Positions 1 to 5,663 of a stretch of DNA of 6,881 nt are shown one piece after another. Source of the DNA: Verrucomicrobiales bacterium (GTDB lineage Bacteria > Verrucomicrobiota > Verrucomicrobiae > Limisphaerales > UBA9464); the NCBI GenBank assembly GCA_005789375.1, contig SXXZ01000003.1, positions 1 to 6,881 of the forward strand, given 5' to 3'. Both the position numbers and the translations under genes were made by a program. The notes under the pieces are model-generated. The model saw only the letters and a list, made by a program, of their open reading frames with translations. It ran no database searches and was not told the DNA's origin. Position 1 is the stretch's first letter, and each line of letters begins with the position of its first letter.

Positions 1-374
1 AACTCTACTGTGAACTGGCCATCGGGCGTGGTCTGTGCCGCATGAGCGTGAGGGTCGAGGCCAAGCCGGGTGCAGAATCGCTCCCGGAGCTCGGCGCTTC
101 CAGCCAATGAACAACTCAGGGTCCGGCACACCTTGATGTGCGTTTTGCCCAACGGTTCCTGACGGAACATGGGGTAGAACGTCACCAACTCATACACGTT
201 GATCGGCTGAAGCCCCAGCTTGCGGGCGGTCCACTCGACGGAATCCTTCGAAATGTACCCAAAGTGCTCCTGCAACGCGTGCAAGAACATCAGCGAGGCA
301 CTCCGCTTGACCGGATAGTGCGTGGTGAGCTCATCGAGCTCGGTTTCCAAACTGGCGGGGACGGAAAAGCTCAT
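1..374 (-). CDS. nuoE: NADH-quinone oxidoreductase subunit E (NuoE, 24 kDa), 3' end cut by window edge
   Basis: NuoE is the thioredoxin-like subunit of complex I that binds the [2Fe-2S] cluster N1a next to the NADH/FMN subunit NuoF, in the cytoplasmic arm. Reading from the ATG at 374, 124 codons are visible before the window edge. The N-terminal helical region includes FLHALQEHFGYIS (residues 30-42), typical of the family, followed by VYELVTFYPMF (60-70). The first cysteine pair of the cluster site, C83-x4-C88 in KVCRTLSC, is present; the second pair would lie beyond the edge. The start is 13 bases after the nuoD stop, in the same direction, so it is surely cotranscribed. No Shine-Dalgarno sequence precedes the ATG, suggesting translational coupling to nuoD. 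Usual family length is about 160-180 residues, so roughly a third is missing. Confidence 0.93.
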   Translation of the reverse strand, partial: MSFSVPASLETELDELTTHYPVKRSASLMFLHALQEHFGYISKDSVEWTARKLGLQPINVYELVTFYPMFRQEPLGKTHIKVCRTLSCSLAGSAELRERFCTRLGLDPHAHAAQTTPDGQFTVE

Positions 375-387
375 CGGTGAATTCCGG

Positions 388-1680
388 TTATCGGTCGCAC
401 TCGCCCATCACGAAATCGAAGGATCCCAGGATGGAAACCACATCGCTCATGAGGTGCCCCGGCAACACTGCCGGGAGGATGCTCAAGTTTACAAACGATG
501 GGGCGCGGATCTTGAGTCGGTAAGGCGTGCCGCCTCCGCGGCTGTTAATGTAGAAACCCAGTTCGCCCTTCGGGTTTTCGGCCCCAAAATAAACCTCACC
601 AGCCGGCGCATTCACACCTTGGGTGACGATCATAAATTGGTGGATCAGCTCTTCCATGCTGGTCAGCACCTTGTTCTTGGGCGGCAGAACCACCTTGCCG
701 TCGGCCACGTTGACGGGTTCCTTGCCGGCGTTATCAGGGCCACCAGGGAGACGGTCTAGGCACTGGTGGAGGATACGAACACTCTGCCGCATCTCTTCCA
801 TGCGAACGAGATATCGGTCGTACGAATCACCCACCGAACCCACCGGGATGTCGAACTCTAGGTCCTTGTAAACCAGATAGGGATGCGCCTTGCGAACATC
901 GTAGTCGACACCGCTGCCGCGCAAATTAGGTCCAGTCAGGCCGTAATCGATGGCCAACTCGCGAGAGATCACACCCACATCGCGGGTCCGATCGACAAAG
1001 ATGCGATTGCGAGTGAGTAAGGTCTCGGACTCGTCGAGGTTGACGACCACCTCATCCAGAAACTTCCGCACAGCAGCCACCCAACCCGGAGGACAATCGC
1101 GGGTCAGGCCGCCAATTCGGGTGTAACTGGTGGTGAATCGCGCCCCGGTGAGGGATTCGCACAAATTGTAGATCTTTTCGCGCTCAGTAAAGGTGTGCAG
1201 GAACACCGTCAGGGCACCCAAGTCCATCGCGAAGGCGCCTAAACCCAGCAGGTGAGCCGAGATGCGGGCCAACTCACAGCAAATCACCCGCAAATACTGA
1301 CAGCGCGGGGGCAACTGGGTGTCGATGCCCATGAGCTTCTCGACCGCCAACGCGTAGGCCACGTTATTGGCCAAGGGCGCGAGATAGTCCAACCGGTCCG
1401 TGTAGGGCACGAACTGGTTGTAAGTCATGTTCTCTGCGATTTTTTCGTCACCGCGGTGCAAATAGCCCACATCCGGGACGGCCTTAGTGACCGTCTCGCC
1501 ATCCAACTCGATGAGGATGCGCAGCACTCCGTGAGTGGACGGATGCGATGGCCCCATGTTGAGGACCATTTTGTCACCGTGGAGATCTTGGAGATCGTCA
1601 CCCGAACTCGGGCCTTGGGACGGCACAACATGGGCCGCCCGGCCCGCAGCGTCTTTAAATTCGATGGTTTGGGTCGCCAT
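388..1680 (-). CDS. nuoD: NADH-quinone oxidoreductase subunit D (NuoD, 49 kDa)
   Basis: NuoD (430 residues, normal length) is the peripheral-arm subunit of complex I that, with NuoB, forms the quinone-binding pocket. It descends from the large subunit of [NiFe] hydrogenases. Visible motifs are GPSHPSTHG (residues 43-51), the 49-kDa signature LHRGDEKIAE (74-83), MTYNQ with the presumed quinone-site tyrosine Y87, and the conserved end SFDFVMGECDR. The metal-binding cysteines of hydrogenases are absent, as expected for complex I. About 35 N-terminal residues before the conserved core look variable. The ATG at 1680 lies 3 bases after the nuoC stop, and GAGGAA (1687-1692, minus strand), which overlaps the last nuoC codons, gives a well-spaced ribosome binding site. 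This suggests coupled translation. Confidence 0.97.
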   Translation of the reverse strand: MATQTIEFKDAAGRAAHVVPSQGPSSGDDLQDLHGDKMVLNMGPSHPSTHGVLRILIELDGETVTKAVPDVGYLHRGDEKIAENMTYNQFVPYTDRLDYLAPLANNVAYALAVEKLMGIDTQLPPRCQYLRVICCELARISAHLLGLGAFAMDLGALTVFLHTFTEREKIYNLCESLTGARFTTSYTRIGGLTRDCPPGWVAAVRKFLDEVVVNLDESETLLTRNRIFVDRTRDVGVISRELAIDYGLTGPNLRGSGVDYDVRKAHPYLVYKDLEFDIPVGSVGDSYDRYLVRMEEMRQSVRILHQCLDRLPGGPDNAGKEPVNVADGKVVLPPKNKVLTSMEELIHQFMIVTQGVNAPAGEVYFGAENPKGELGFYINSRGGGTPYRLKIRAPSFVNLSILPAVLPGHLMSDVVSILGSFDFVMGECDR

Positions 1681-1683
1681 GGT

Positions 1684-2265
1684 CTATTCCTCGGGAGTCC
1701 GGACGCGGGGTTCGCGGGCCGTTGAATCTTTGCCGCCGGGCAAAGTAACAAATGGACCGCCCTCCAAGGGTGCGGTTTGGGTGAAGGCTGTGTCGGGCAA
1801 AAGGGTCGGCTTGCCGGCCAGCGGGAAGTCTTTGCGCAACGGGTAGTACGGATAGCCCTCCCACATGAGGATCCGGCGCAGGTCGGGATGGCCTGAAAAC
1901 TGAATCCCCATCATGTCGTAGGCTTCACGCTCATGCCAATCGGCCGTCCGCCATACCTGGGACACGGTCGGAAGCTCTGAACGTTCTTCGCTGACGGATG
2001 TCTTAAGGCGCAGATGCTGCCCATGACCGAGGCCAGAAAGTTCGTACACGACGGTCCACCGCGGATCGTCACCGTAGTTATCCACACTGCTCAGATCGAT
2101 GAGAAAGTCGAAGCCTAGGACCGTCTTGGCATGCAGACAAACCTCAGCGATGCGCTCGGGGTTGGCGACAGTCACGGTGACTTCGCCCCGGAATTCGAGG
2201 GGCTCAGAGATCAGGTCGCCAAACTTCTCACGAAGCTGGCCAGCGAGTTCAAGGGAGGTCGGCAC
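1684..2265 (-). CDS. nuoC: NADH-quinone oxidoreductase subunit C (NuoC, 30 kDa)
   Basis: NuoC (193 residues) is a soluble structural subunit of the complex I connecting module, packed against NuoD and NuoB. The 30-kDa signature is clear at about residues 110-131: WHEREAYDMMGIQFSGHP followed by DLRRI. It is then followed by WEGYP and PLRKD. The protein is separate, not fused to NuoD as in E. coli. The start is GTG at 2265: reading upstream in frame one meets only the nuoB stop codon, and no in-frame ATG is available before the conserved part. The nuoB-nuoC gap is 15 bases. There is no Shine-Dalgarno sequence; the bases just before GTG read CTCCT, so initiation probably depends on ribosomes arriving from nuoB. 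The C-terminal 30 residues are proline/glycine-rich and variable. Confidence 0.96.
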   Translation of the reverse strand: MPTSLELAGQLREKFGDLISEPLEFRGEVTVTVANPERIAEVCLHAKTVLGFDFLIDLSSVDNYGDDPRWTVVYELSGLGHGQHLRLKTSVSEERSELPTVSQVWRTADWHEREAYDMMGIQFSGHPDLRRILMWEGYPYYPLRKDFPLAGKPTLLPDTAFTQTAPLEGGPFVTLPGGKDSTAREPRVRTPEE

Positions 2266-2280
2266 AGGAGAAACGTGAAA

Positions 2281-2889
2281 TCAGGGTTTACGTTGCAGAA
2301 CCTCGCCGTGGGCGCCCAGTTCCAAGCCCATAAGACCGTACTTGTCCGGGGCGACATCTCGCTTGAGGTCACGGGTGATCGGTTCGTGGGCAACCTTGTT
2401 CTGCAGACGAATCAGCGCATCGAGCAAAGCCTCGGGCCGCGGTGGGCATCCGGCCACGTAAACGTCGACCGGAATGATGTTGTCGACACCTTGCAACACC
2501 GCATAACTGCGATACATGCCGCCAGTAGAAGCACAAGCACCCATGGCGATGACCCACTTGGGCTCGGCCATCTGCTCGTAGATCCGGCGCAGAGCCAGAG
2601 CCATCTTGTAGGTCACCGTGCCTGCCACGATCATCACATCTGACTGTCGGGGGGAGAACCGCATGACCTCCGACCCGAAACGGGATATATCAAAGCGGCT
2701 GGCACCGACGGCCATTAGCTCAATGCCACAGCACGCCAAACCCATAGGCATGGGCCACAGAGAGTTCTTGCGGAACCAATTGAGGGCAGCATCCACCGTC
2801 GTATGAACGACCTCACCCTCGATTTTCGAGTTATACCCGAACTCGGTAGTGGTCTTGCCGCCGATCACAGCTGGGGACATTGCATCCAT
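2281..2889 (-). CDS. nuoB: NADH-quinone oxidoreductase subunit B (NuoB, 20 kDa)
   Basis: NuoB (202 residues) holds the [4Fe-4S] cluster N2, which hands electrons to quinone at the NuoB-NuoD interface. All four cluster ligands are visible: the adjacent pair C53-C54 in [10 protein letters not shown]119 in MGACASTGG, and C148 in VAGCPPRPE. The conserved helix motif [19 protein letters not shown] spans about residues 64-82. Two starts are possible, ATG at 2889 and ATG at 2880; neither has a good Shine-Dalgarno sequence. The longer form is reported, with the first three residues uncertain. It is the first gene of the visible nuoBCDE operon; the usual upstream partner nuoA is not in the 407 bases before it. 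A CRP-like palindrome and a strong hairpin lie in its leader. Confidence 0.97.
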   Translation of the reverse strand: MDAMSPAVIGGKTTTEFGYNSKIEGEVVHTTVDAALNWFRKNSLWPMPMGLACCGIELMAVGASRFDISRFGSEVMRFSPRQSDVMIVAGTVTYKMALALRRIYEQMAEPKWVIAMGACASTGGMYRSYAVLQGVDNIIPVDVYVAGCPPRPEALLDALIRLQNKVAHEPITRDLKRDVAPDKYGLMGLELGAHGEVLQRKP

Positions 2890-2900
2890 AAACCAAAATG

Positions 2901-2918
2901 GCGGGGAGTGGTCCCCGC
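2901..2918 (-). promoter_or_regulatory. Perfect hairpin in the nuoB leader, 11 bases before the start codon
   Basis: GCGGGGA (2901-2907) and TCCCCGC (2912-2918) are perfect inverted complements separated by a 4-base loop, so the nuoB leader RNA would carry a 7-bp, very GC-rich stem ending 11 bases before the ATG at 2889. It occupies the space where a ribosome binding site would be and could lower or control initiation. It is not followed by a T-run in either direction, so it is not an intrinsic terminator. A regulatory function is inference. Confidence 0.45.
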
Positions 2919-2929
2919 GGATGCCGCAA

Positions 2930-2957
2930 ACTATGTTTTCGATCCCGCCGGCAGCAA
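2930..2957 (-). promoter_or_regulatory. Possible sigma70-type promoter for the nuo operon
   Basis: On the minus strand TTGCTG (2957-2952) and CATAGT (2935-2930) are separated by 16 bases and resemble -35 and -10 boxes. Each matches its consensus at only four of six bases. Transcription would start around 2923, giving a leader of about 35 bases containing the hairpin. The CRP-like palindrome would then be centred near -50. This is a weak match and could be chance. Confidence 0.25.
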
Positions 2958-2963
2958 GTGGCT

Positions 2964-2983
2964 TTTGTGAATTTTTTCACAAA
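2964..2983. promoter_or_regulatory. CRP/FNR-family type palindromic operator upstream of nuoB
   Basis: TTTGTGAA (2964-2971) and TTCACAAA (2976-2983) form a perfect 8-bp inverted repeat around TTTT. It contains TGTGA-N6-TCACA, which matches all ten core bases of the well-known E. coli CRP consensus and has the AT-rich centre and flanks usual for such sites. The centre is about 84 bases upstream of the nuoB start codon, a sensible place for a regulator of respiratory genes. Which CRP-family protein, if any, binds it in this organism is not known from the sequence. Confidence 0.5.
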
Positions 2984-2985
2984 GT

Positions 2986-3009
2986 CACCGGTTTTGAGCA
3001 AAAACGGTG
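2986..3009. repeat. Second inverted repeat, adjacent to the CRP-like palindrome
   Basis: CACC-GTTTT (2986-2995, with G2990 bulged) pairs with AAAAC-GGTG (3001-3009) around the 5-base loop GAGCA, giving nine base pairs with one bulge. It lies 2 bases beyond the CRP-like palindrome. No T-run follows on either strand, so it is not an intrinsic terminator. It may be another protein-binding site or chance. Confidence 0.3.
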
Positions 3010-3296
3010 TCGTTTGATGGCACCCCCTCGTCGGTGGCACGGGCAAAATTCGAGCCTGAAAATGCATTCGCAATGAAACCCAAGAGGCGGACGATGAACA
3101 AAAGCCTGTCGCGCCCTCAATCGTGGATCCTTCATGGTCCACTGAATGACAGCCACTCATGACTGCGACTCCGAAGAAATAAGCTCCGAAAAGATTCTGC
3201 TTCTATTCTAAGATGAATCAAAAGGCTCTGTCATCGACCCAACTCCATCCTTCGAACGCTAAAGAGATCACAGACAGTGAACCAAAGATCTACAGG

Positions 3297-3872
3297 TCAT
3301 CCGTGCAACAGAGCCTCTGGAGACCCATTGGTCATTGAACAAGCCATGAGCACCACGTCATCGACTCGGCCGTCGAGGAGGCGCATCGCCCGCTTGACCC
3401 CTTCCACCGTGAACCCGCAGCTCTTGTAAAGACTCAGCGCGGCGGTGTTTGAAGCGTAGACCTCGAGTTCTACCCGCCGGAATCCAGCCCCTGAGGCTGC
3501 GCTGAGGGCTTGATCGAGCAAGCCCCGACCCAGCCCTTGACCTCGCCAGGCTGCCACCACCCCTATTCCCAAACGACCGTTGTGCTCGTATCCGGGATGA
3601 GGATAAAGCCGGACAATATCGCACCACCCGACGACCGTAAGTCCGCAAAGCGCGACAAATTGCGGCACACCCGCCGCCTGATTTAATTGAACGAACAAGC
3701 GCGTCTCCGACTCAGAAAAGCCCTCCACGGCCACCAACCACCGCCGCTCCCGGGCCACCTCGCCCACCGCTTCGCAAAGTGAGACCGCATGCCCTACGGA
3801 AGTCGGTACGATTGAAATACTTGGAGGCAGCGCTTTTAGGCCTGTTTTCATGGGTAATCTTCGCGTTTCCAT
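3297..3872 (-). CDS. GNAT-family N-acetyltransferase, substrate unknown
   Basis: This 191-residue protein has the Gcn5-related acetyltransferase fold, which transfers an acetyl group from acetyl-CoA to an amine. Motif A is at residues 101-120 (LGIGVVAAWRGQGLG), and its R-G-Q-G-L-G element (110-115) is the acetyl-CoA pyrophosphate loop. Motif B follows with ELEVYASNTAALSLYKSCGF (135-154), including the usual N142 and Y149. The first half resembles enzymes acting on small amines or protein N-termini, but nothing fixes the substrate. ATG at 3872 is chosen (CAGG lies just upstream); ATG at 3851 would remove seven poorly conserved residues. It stands alone: nuoB is 407 bases downstream on the same strand and rplU diverges upstream. 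Cytoplasmic; no signal peptide or membrane segment. Confidence 0.88.
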   Translation of the reverse strand: METRRLPMKTGLKALPPSISIVPTSVGHAVSLCEAVGEVARERRWLVAVEGFSESETRLFVQLNQAAGVPQFVALCGLTVVGWCDIVRLYPHPGYEHNGRLGIGVVAAWRGQGLGRGLLDQALSAASGAGFRRVELEVYASNTAALSLYKSCGFTVEGVKRAMRLLDGRVDDVVLMACSMTNGSPEALLHG

Positions 3873-4077
3873 CGACCTGCGGGACCCATATTCCTAACCC
3901 ATTCTCTCTAGGTCGACCCGCAGGGCCACCCAAGAAGAACCAAACCACAGATACCTGAGCCGCAGCGGGTCTGGAACAGACAATTAGACCCTGATCTGAG
4001 CAGTTTAACCCATAGAGGATTCCAAGGATTTCGCACCGATCCAACCACCGAAATAGGTCCGGCAGAAGACTAAAGGT

Positions 4078-4096
4078 CTCGATTTTAGAAATCGGG
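4078..4096. repeat. Inverted repeat in the rplU upstream region
   Basis: CTCGATTT (4078-4085) and AAATCGGG (4089-4096) can form an 8-bp stem with one G-T wobble and a 3-base loop. It sits just before TTGACA (4099-4104). No T-run follows, so it does not look like a terminator. It could be an operator or part of the rplU leader, depending on where transcription starts. Confidence 0.3.
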
Positions 4097-4103
4097 CGTT
4101 GAC

Positions 4104-4122
4104 ACCAAACCCCCCGTTTGGT
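4104..4122 (+). promoter_or_regulatory. First leader hairpin upstream of rplU
   Basis: ACCAAAC (4104-4110) and GTTTGGT (4116-4122) are perfect complements around a loop of five C residues, giving a 7-bp stem that ends 34 bases before the rplU start codon. Together with the next hairpin it makes the rplU leader unusually structured. Function is inferred only. Confidence 0.4.
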
Positions 4123-4132
4123 TCCTTCCACG

Positions 4133-4148
4133 TCCCCCTGTCGGGGGA
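4133..4148 (+). promoter_or_regulatory. Hairpin covering the rplU Shine-Dalgarno sequence
   Basis: TCCCCC (4133-4138) pairs perfectly with GGGGGA (4143-4148) around the 4-base loop TGTC. The right arm, GGGGGA followed by AAG, is the only Shine-Dalgarno-like sequence for rplU and sits 8 bases before its ATG at 4157. The stem would therefore hide the ribosome binding site and could allow translational control, as ribosomal protein operons often have. Binding by L21 or another ligand is speculation. Confidence 0.5.
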
Positions 4149-4156
4149 AAGTTTTT

Positions 4157-4468
4157 ATGTACGCTGTTTTGGAAACCGGCGGTAAGCAGTACCGCGTCGC
4201 TGCAGGCGACACCCTAGAGATCGAACTCCTGCCCGTCACCGCGGGTCAGGTCCACACCTTCGACCGCGTCCTCCTCATTAACAAGGAGGGCAACGTCACT
4301 GTCGGCAACCCGGTCATCGCCGGAGCGACGATCAAGGCTGATGTCGTGTCACACATCCGTGGTGACAAGGTCGTCGCCTTCAAGATGCGTCGCCGCAAAG
4401 GTTATCACAAGAAGATCGGCCACCGTCAGGAACTGACCGTGGTAAAGGTCACCGAGATCAACGGCTAA
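4157..4468 (+). CDS. rplU: 50S ribosomal protein L21
   Basis: Starting at the ATG at 4157 the product has 103 residues, the standard L21 length, and begins with the conserved MYAVLETGGKQYRV. L21 binds 23S rRNA domain I in the large subunit and contacts L20. The conserved basic C-terminal segment KMRRRKGYHKKIGHRQ is at residues 76-91. An in-frame ATG at 4118 would add 13 residues that are not L21-like and overlap the leader hairpins, so it is rejected. It is followed after 15 bases by rpmA and then obgE, the classic ribosome-assembly cluster. Translation may be controlled by the hairpin over its Shine-Dalgarno sequence. Confidence 0.98.
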   Translation: MYAVLETGGKQYRVAAGDTLEIELLPVTAGQVHTFDRVLLINKEGNVTVGNPVIAGATIKADVVSHIRGDKVVAFKMRRRKGYHKKIGHRQELTVVKVTEING

Positions 4469-4483
4469 TATTCCTCTAGTCTT

Positions 4484-4768
4484 ATGGCTCACAAGAAAGG
4501 TCAAGGCAGTTCACGCAACGGGCGCGACAGCGTCAGCAAGCGTCTCGGCGTCAAGGCATTCGGCTCCGAATTTGTCACCGCGGGAAGCATCTTGGTCCGC
4601 CAGCGCGGTTCCAAGTTCTCCGCCGGTTCCAACGTCGGCACCGGCCGCGATTGGACCCTGTTCGCCCTCACTGATGGCACCGTCCTATTCGACAAGGCCC
4701 GCTCCCGCGTGAGCATTGTGCCCGTTGCCGAAGTGGCCGAAGTGGTTGAAGTGGTCGGGGCCGCCTGA
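4484..4768 (+). CDS. rpmA: 50S ribosomal protein L27
   Basis: This 94-residue protein begins [16 protein letters not shown], the flexible N-terminal arm of L27 that reaches the peptidyl transferase centre and contacts tRNA ends. There is no cleavable N-terminal extension of the Firmicutes type. The core continues with RLGVKAFG and [20 protein letters not shown]. The last 18 residues form a simple tail of E/V/A units encoded by three copies of GAAGTGG at 9-base spacing (4730-4754). The start is 15 bases after the rplU stop. The sequence before it (TATTCCTCTAGTCTT) contains no Shine-Dalgarno motif, so initiation probably relies on coupling to rplU. An intrinsic terminator lies 165 bases downstream. 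Confidence 0.98.
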   Translation: MAHKKGQGSSRNGRDSVSKRLGVKAFGSEFVTAGSILVRQRGSKFSAGSNVGTGRDWTLFALTDGTVLFDKARSRVSIVPVAEVAEVVEVVGAA

Positions 4769-4803
4769 TTGCGCTTCAGTTAACAGCTCCCGAACGAAAC
4801 CAA

Positions 4804-4837
4804 GCCCCCCTGAGCCGCACTGCGGCAACGGTGGGGC
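4804..4837 (+). other. Two-part hairpin downstream of rpmA
   Basis: GCCCC (4804-4808) can pair with GGGGC (4833-4837), enclosing a second perfect stem GCCGC/GCGGC (4814-4818 with 4822-4826). A T-rich stretch (AGTTTCTTTCTG) follows. It could be a weak first terminator or a 3'-end stabilising structure for the rplU-rpmA mRNA. Just after it CTGATGG is repeated twice in tandem (4847-4860), and another small stem, CACTG/CAGTG, lies at 4867-4880. Confidence 0.35.
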
Positions 4838-4933
4838 AGTTTCTTTCTGATGGCTGATGGCTGAGTCACTGAAAGCAGTGCCGCTGGTCTCACGTTGATC
4901 GTCTGGCCCGCGGCATAATCCCAAAACTCTCCT

Positions 4934-4964
4934 GGGCGAGGCTCATCAGGCCTCGCCCTTTTTT
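4934..4964 (+). terminator. Rho-independent terminator between rpmA and obgE
   Basis: GGGCGAGGC (4934-4942) pairs perfectly with GCCTCGCCC (4950-4958) around a 7-base loop and is followed directly by six T residues (4959-4964). This is a textbook intrinsic terminator for the rplU-rpmA transcript. It lies 57 bases before obgE, so obgE either has its own promoter in that short gap or is transcribed by partial readthrough. Confidence 0.9.
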
Positions 4965-5021
4965 ATCCATTCTGGCTCCACGGAGTCTCGCGTTTTCCGT
5001 CAGTCTTCCCACTCTCAGGTT

Positions 5022-5564
5022 ATGTTCGTTGATGAGGTCAAAGTTTCCGCCCGTGCTGGTCATGGAGGAAAAGGTGCCATCGCCTTTCACCGTGAAGCTT
5101 ACATCCCCAAAGGTGGCCCCAGCGGTGGCAATGGCGGCCGAGGTGGCAATGTGATCTTGGAGGCCGACCACGATCTCAACAACCTGATCCAACAGTTCTT
5201 CGTCTCGAACCTGGTGGCACAGAGTGGTGAGGGCGGCATGGGCAAGGGCATGGATGGCAAGGCTGGCAAAGATCTGATCATCAAGGTGCCGTGTGGAACC
5301 ATCGTCTGGCGGGTCCACCGGGAACCTGAATTGCCCGAGGGTGTCACCGAAGCCGAAGAGATCGAGGATCCCTCTGTCATTCAGGACGCCGGAGCCGATC
5401 GGCCGGTGATCCGCCATTCGGGAAGCCTGCAGGCCATGGAGTTGGATCTCAGCGGCGAAGAAGAACAAGAAGACACTCGGAGCGGATCCCAGCGGCGCGA
5501 TGCCCAAAAGGGTGAGCGCGTCTGCGATCTCACCGAGCACGGAGAACGCTTTATCCTGTGCTAA
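5022..5564 (+). CDS. Obg N-terminal fragment (Obg fold, incomplete), as literally read to the TAA
   Basis: Read literally, translation gives 180 residues: MFVDEVKVSARAGHGGKGA, then the glycine-rich helices (PKGGPSGGNGGRGGNV, 29-44), GEGGMGKGMDGKAGKDL and KVPCGTIVWR. A charged, poorly conserved insertion follows (about 97-165), then CDLTEHGERFILC. The Obg fold normally continues for another 35 residues or so (GGRGGLGN...RQTPRYAQPGEPG), which here lie after the stop. The fragment would therefore lack the last part of its own domain and all of the GTPase domain, so it is unlikely to work as a separate protein. Confidence 0.6.
   Translation: MFVDEVKVSARAGHGGKGAIAFHREAYIPKGGPSGGNGGRGGNVILEADHDLNNLIQQFFVSNLVAQSGEGGMGKGMDGKAGKDLIIKVPCGTIVWRVHREPELPEGVTEAEEIEDPSVIQDAGADRPVIRHSGSLQAMELDLSGEEEQEDTRSGSQRRDAQKGERVCDLTEHGERFILC
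5562..5564 (+). other. In-frame TAA stop inside obgE
   Basis: The codon order is TGC-TAA-GGA-GGG, where lysine would be expected before the GGRGG motif. TAA ends nuoD, rplU and obgE itself in this window, so it is not reassigned. The stop also forms TAAGGAGG (5562-5569), a perfect Shine-Dalgarno sequence, though no in-frame start codon lies within usable distance of it. Confidence 0.9.
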
Positions 5565-5663
5565 GGAGGGCGCGGCGGTCTTGGTAATCGTAATTTCGCC
5601 ACCGCCGCCCGACAAACCCCCCGATACGCTCAACCCGGAGAACCGGGTGACGAGGGCGATTTC

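Larger units (their letters stand above)
2890..3296. other. 407-base intergenic region between the GNAT gene and nuoB
   Basis: I find no supportable gene here on either strand. Translations of the open stretches show no recognisable family, and none has the hydrophobic three-helix pattern expected of NuoA. The nuoB-proximal part (2890-3010) is rich in inverted repeats, listed separately, and probably contains the nuo operon promoter. The distal part (3010-3296) holds the 3' flank of the GNAT gene. It has no obvious intrinsic terminator: a 7-bp imperfect inverted repeat (GTGGATC/GGTCCAC type, 3123-3142) has no T-run on either side. Confidence 0.6.

Noticed and set aside
138..759. Plus-strand open frames opposite nuoE and nuoD
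   Set aside because: They lie opposite confidently identified complex I genes and encode nothing recognisable.
2964..2983. The TTTGTGAA palindrome as an intrinsic terminator
   Set aside because: The T residues are in the loop; no T-run follows the stem on either strand, and the stem is AT-rich.
3213..3338. Possible 41-codon plus-strand small gene (MNQKALSSTQ...)
   Set aside because: No Shine-Dalgarno sequence, no recognisable family, and it overlaps the 3' end of the GNAT gene on the opposite strand.
4099..4104. TTGACA as a -35 box for rplU
   Set aside because: The -35 hexamer is exact, but no -10-like sequence occurs 16-18 bases downstream (the region reads GTTCCTTCC), so a promoter cannot be supported.
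4118..4156. Upstream ATG at 4118 as the rplU start
   Set aside because: It would add 13 residues absent from L21 proteins and read through the leader hairpin; ATG 4157 gives exactly the standard 103-residue protein with a Shine-Dalgarno sequence.
3712..4239. Minus-strand frame of 175 codons overlapping the GNAT start, the intergenic region and rplU
   Set aside because: It overlaps two confident genes and the structured rplU leader, and the product has no recognisable motif.
4914..4919. CATAAT as a -10 box for obgE
   Set aside because: It lies just upstream of the intrinsic terminator, so a transcript from it would stop before obgE, and there is no -35 box at proper spacing.
5562..5564. Stop codon reassignment or selenocysteine/pyrrolysine insertion at the obgE stop
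   Set aside because: Selenocysteine and pyrrolysine use TGA and TAG, not TAA, and TAA ends other genes in this same window.
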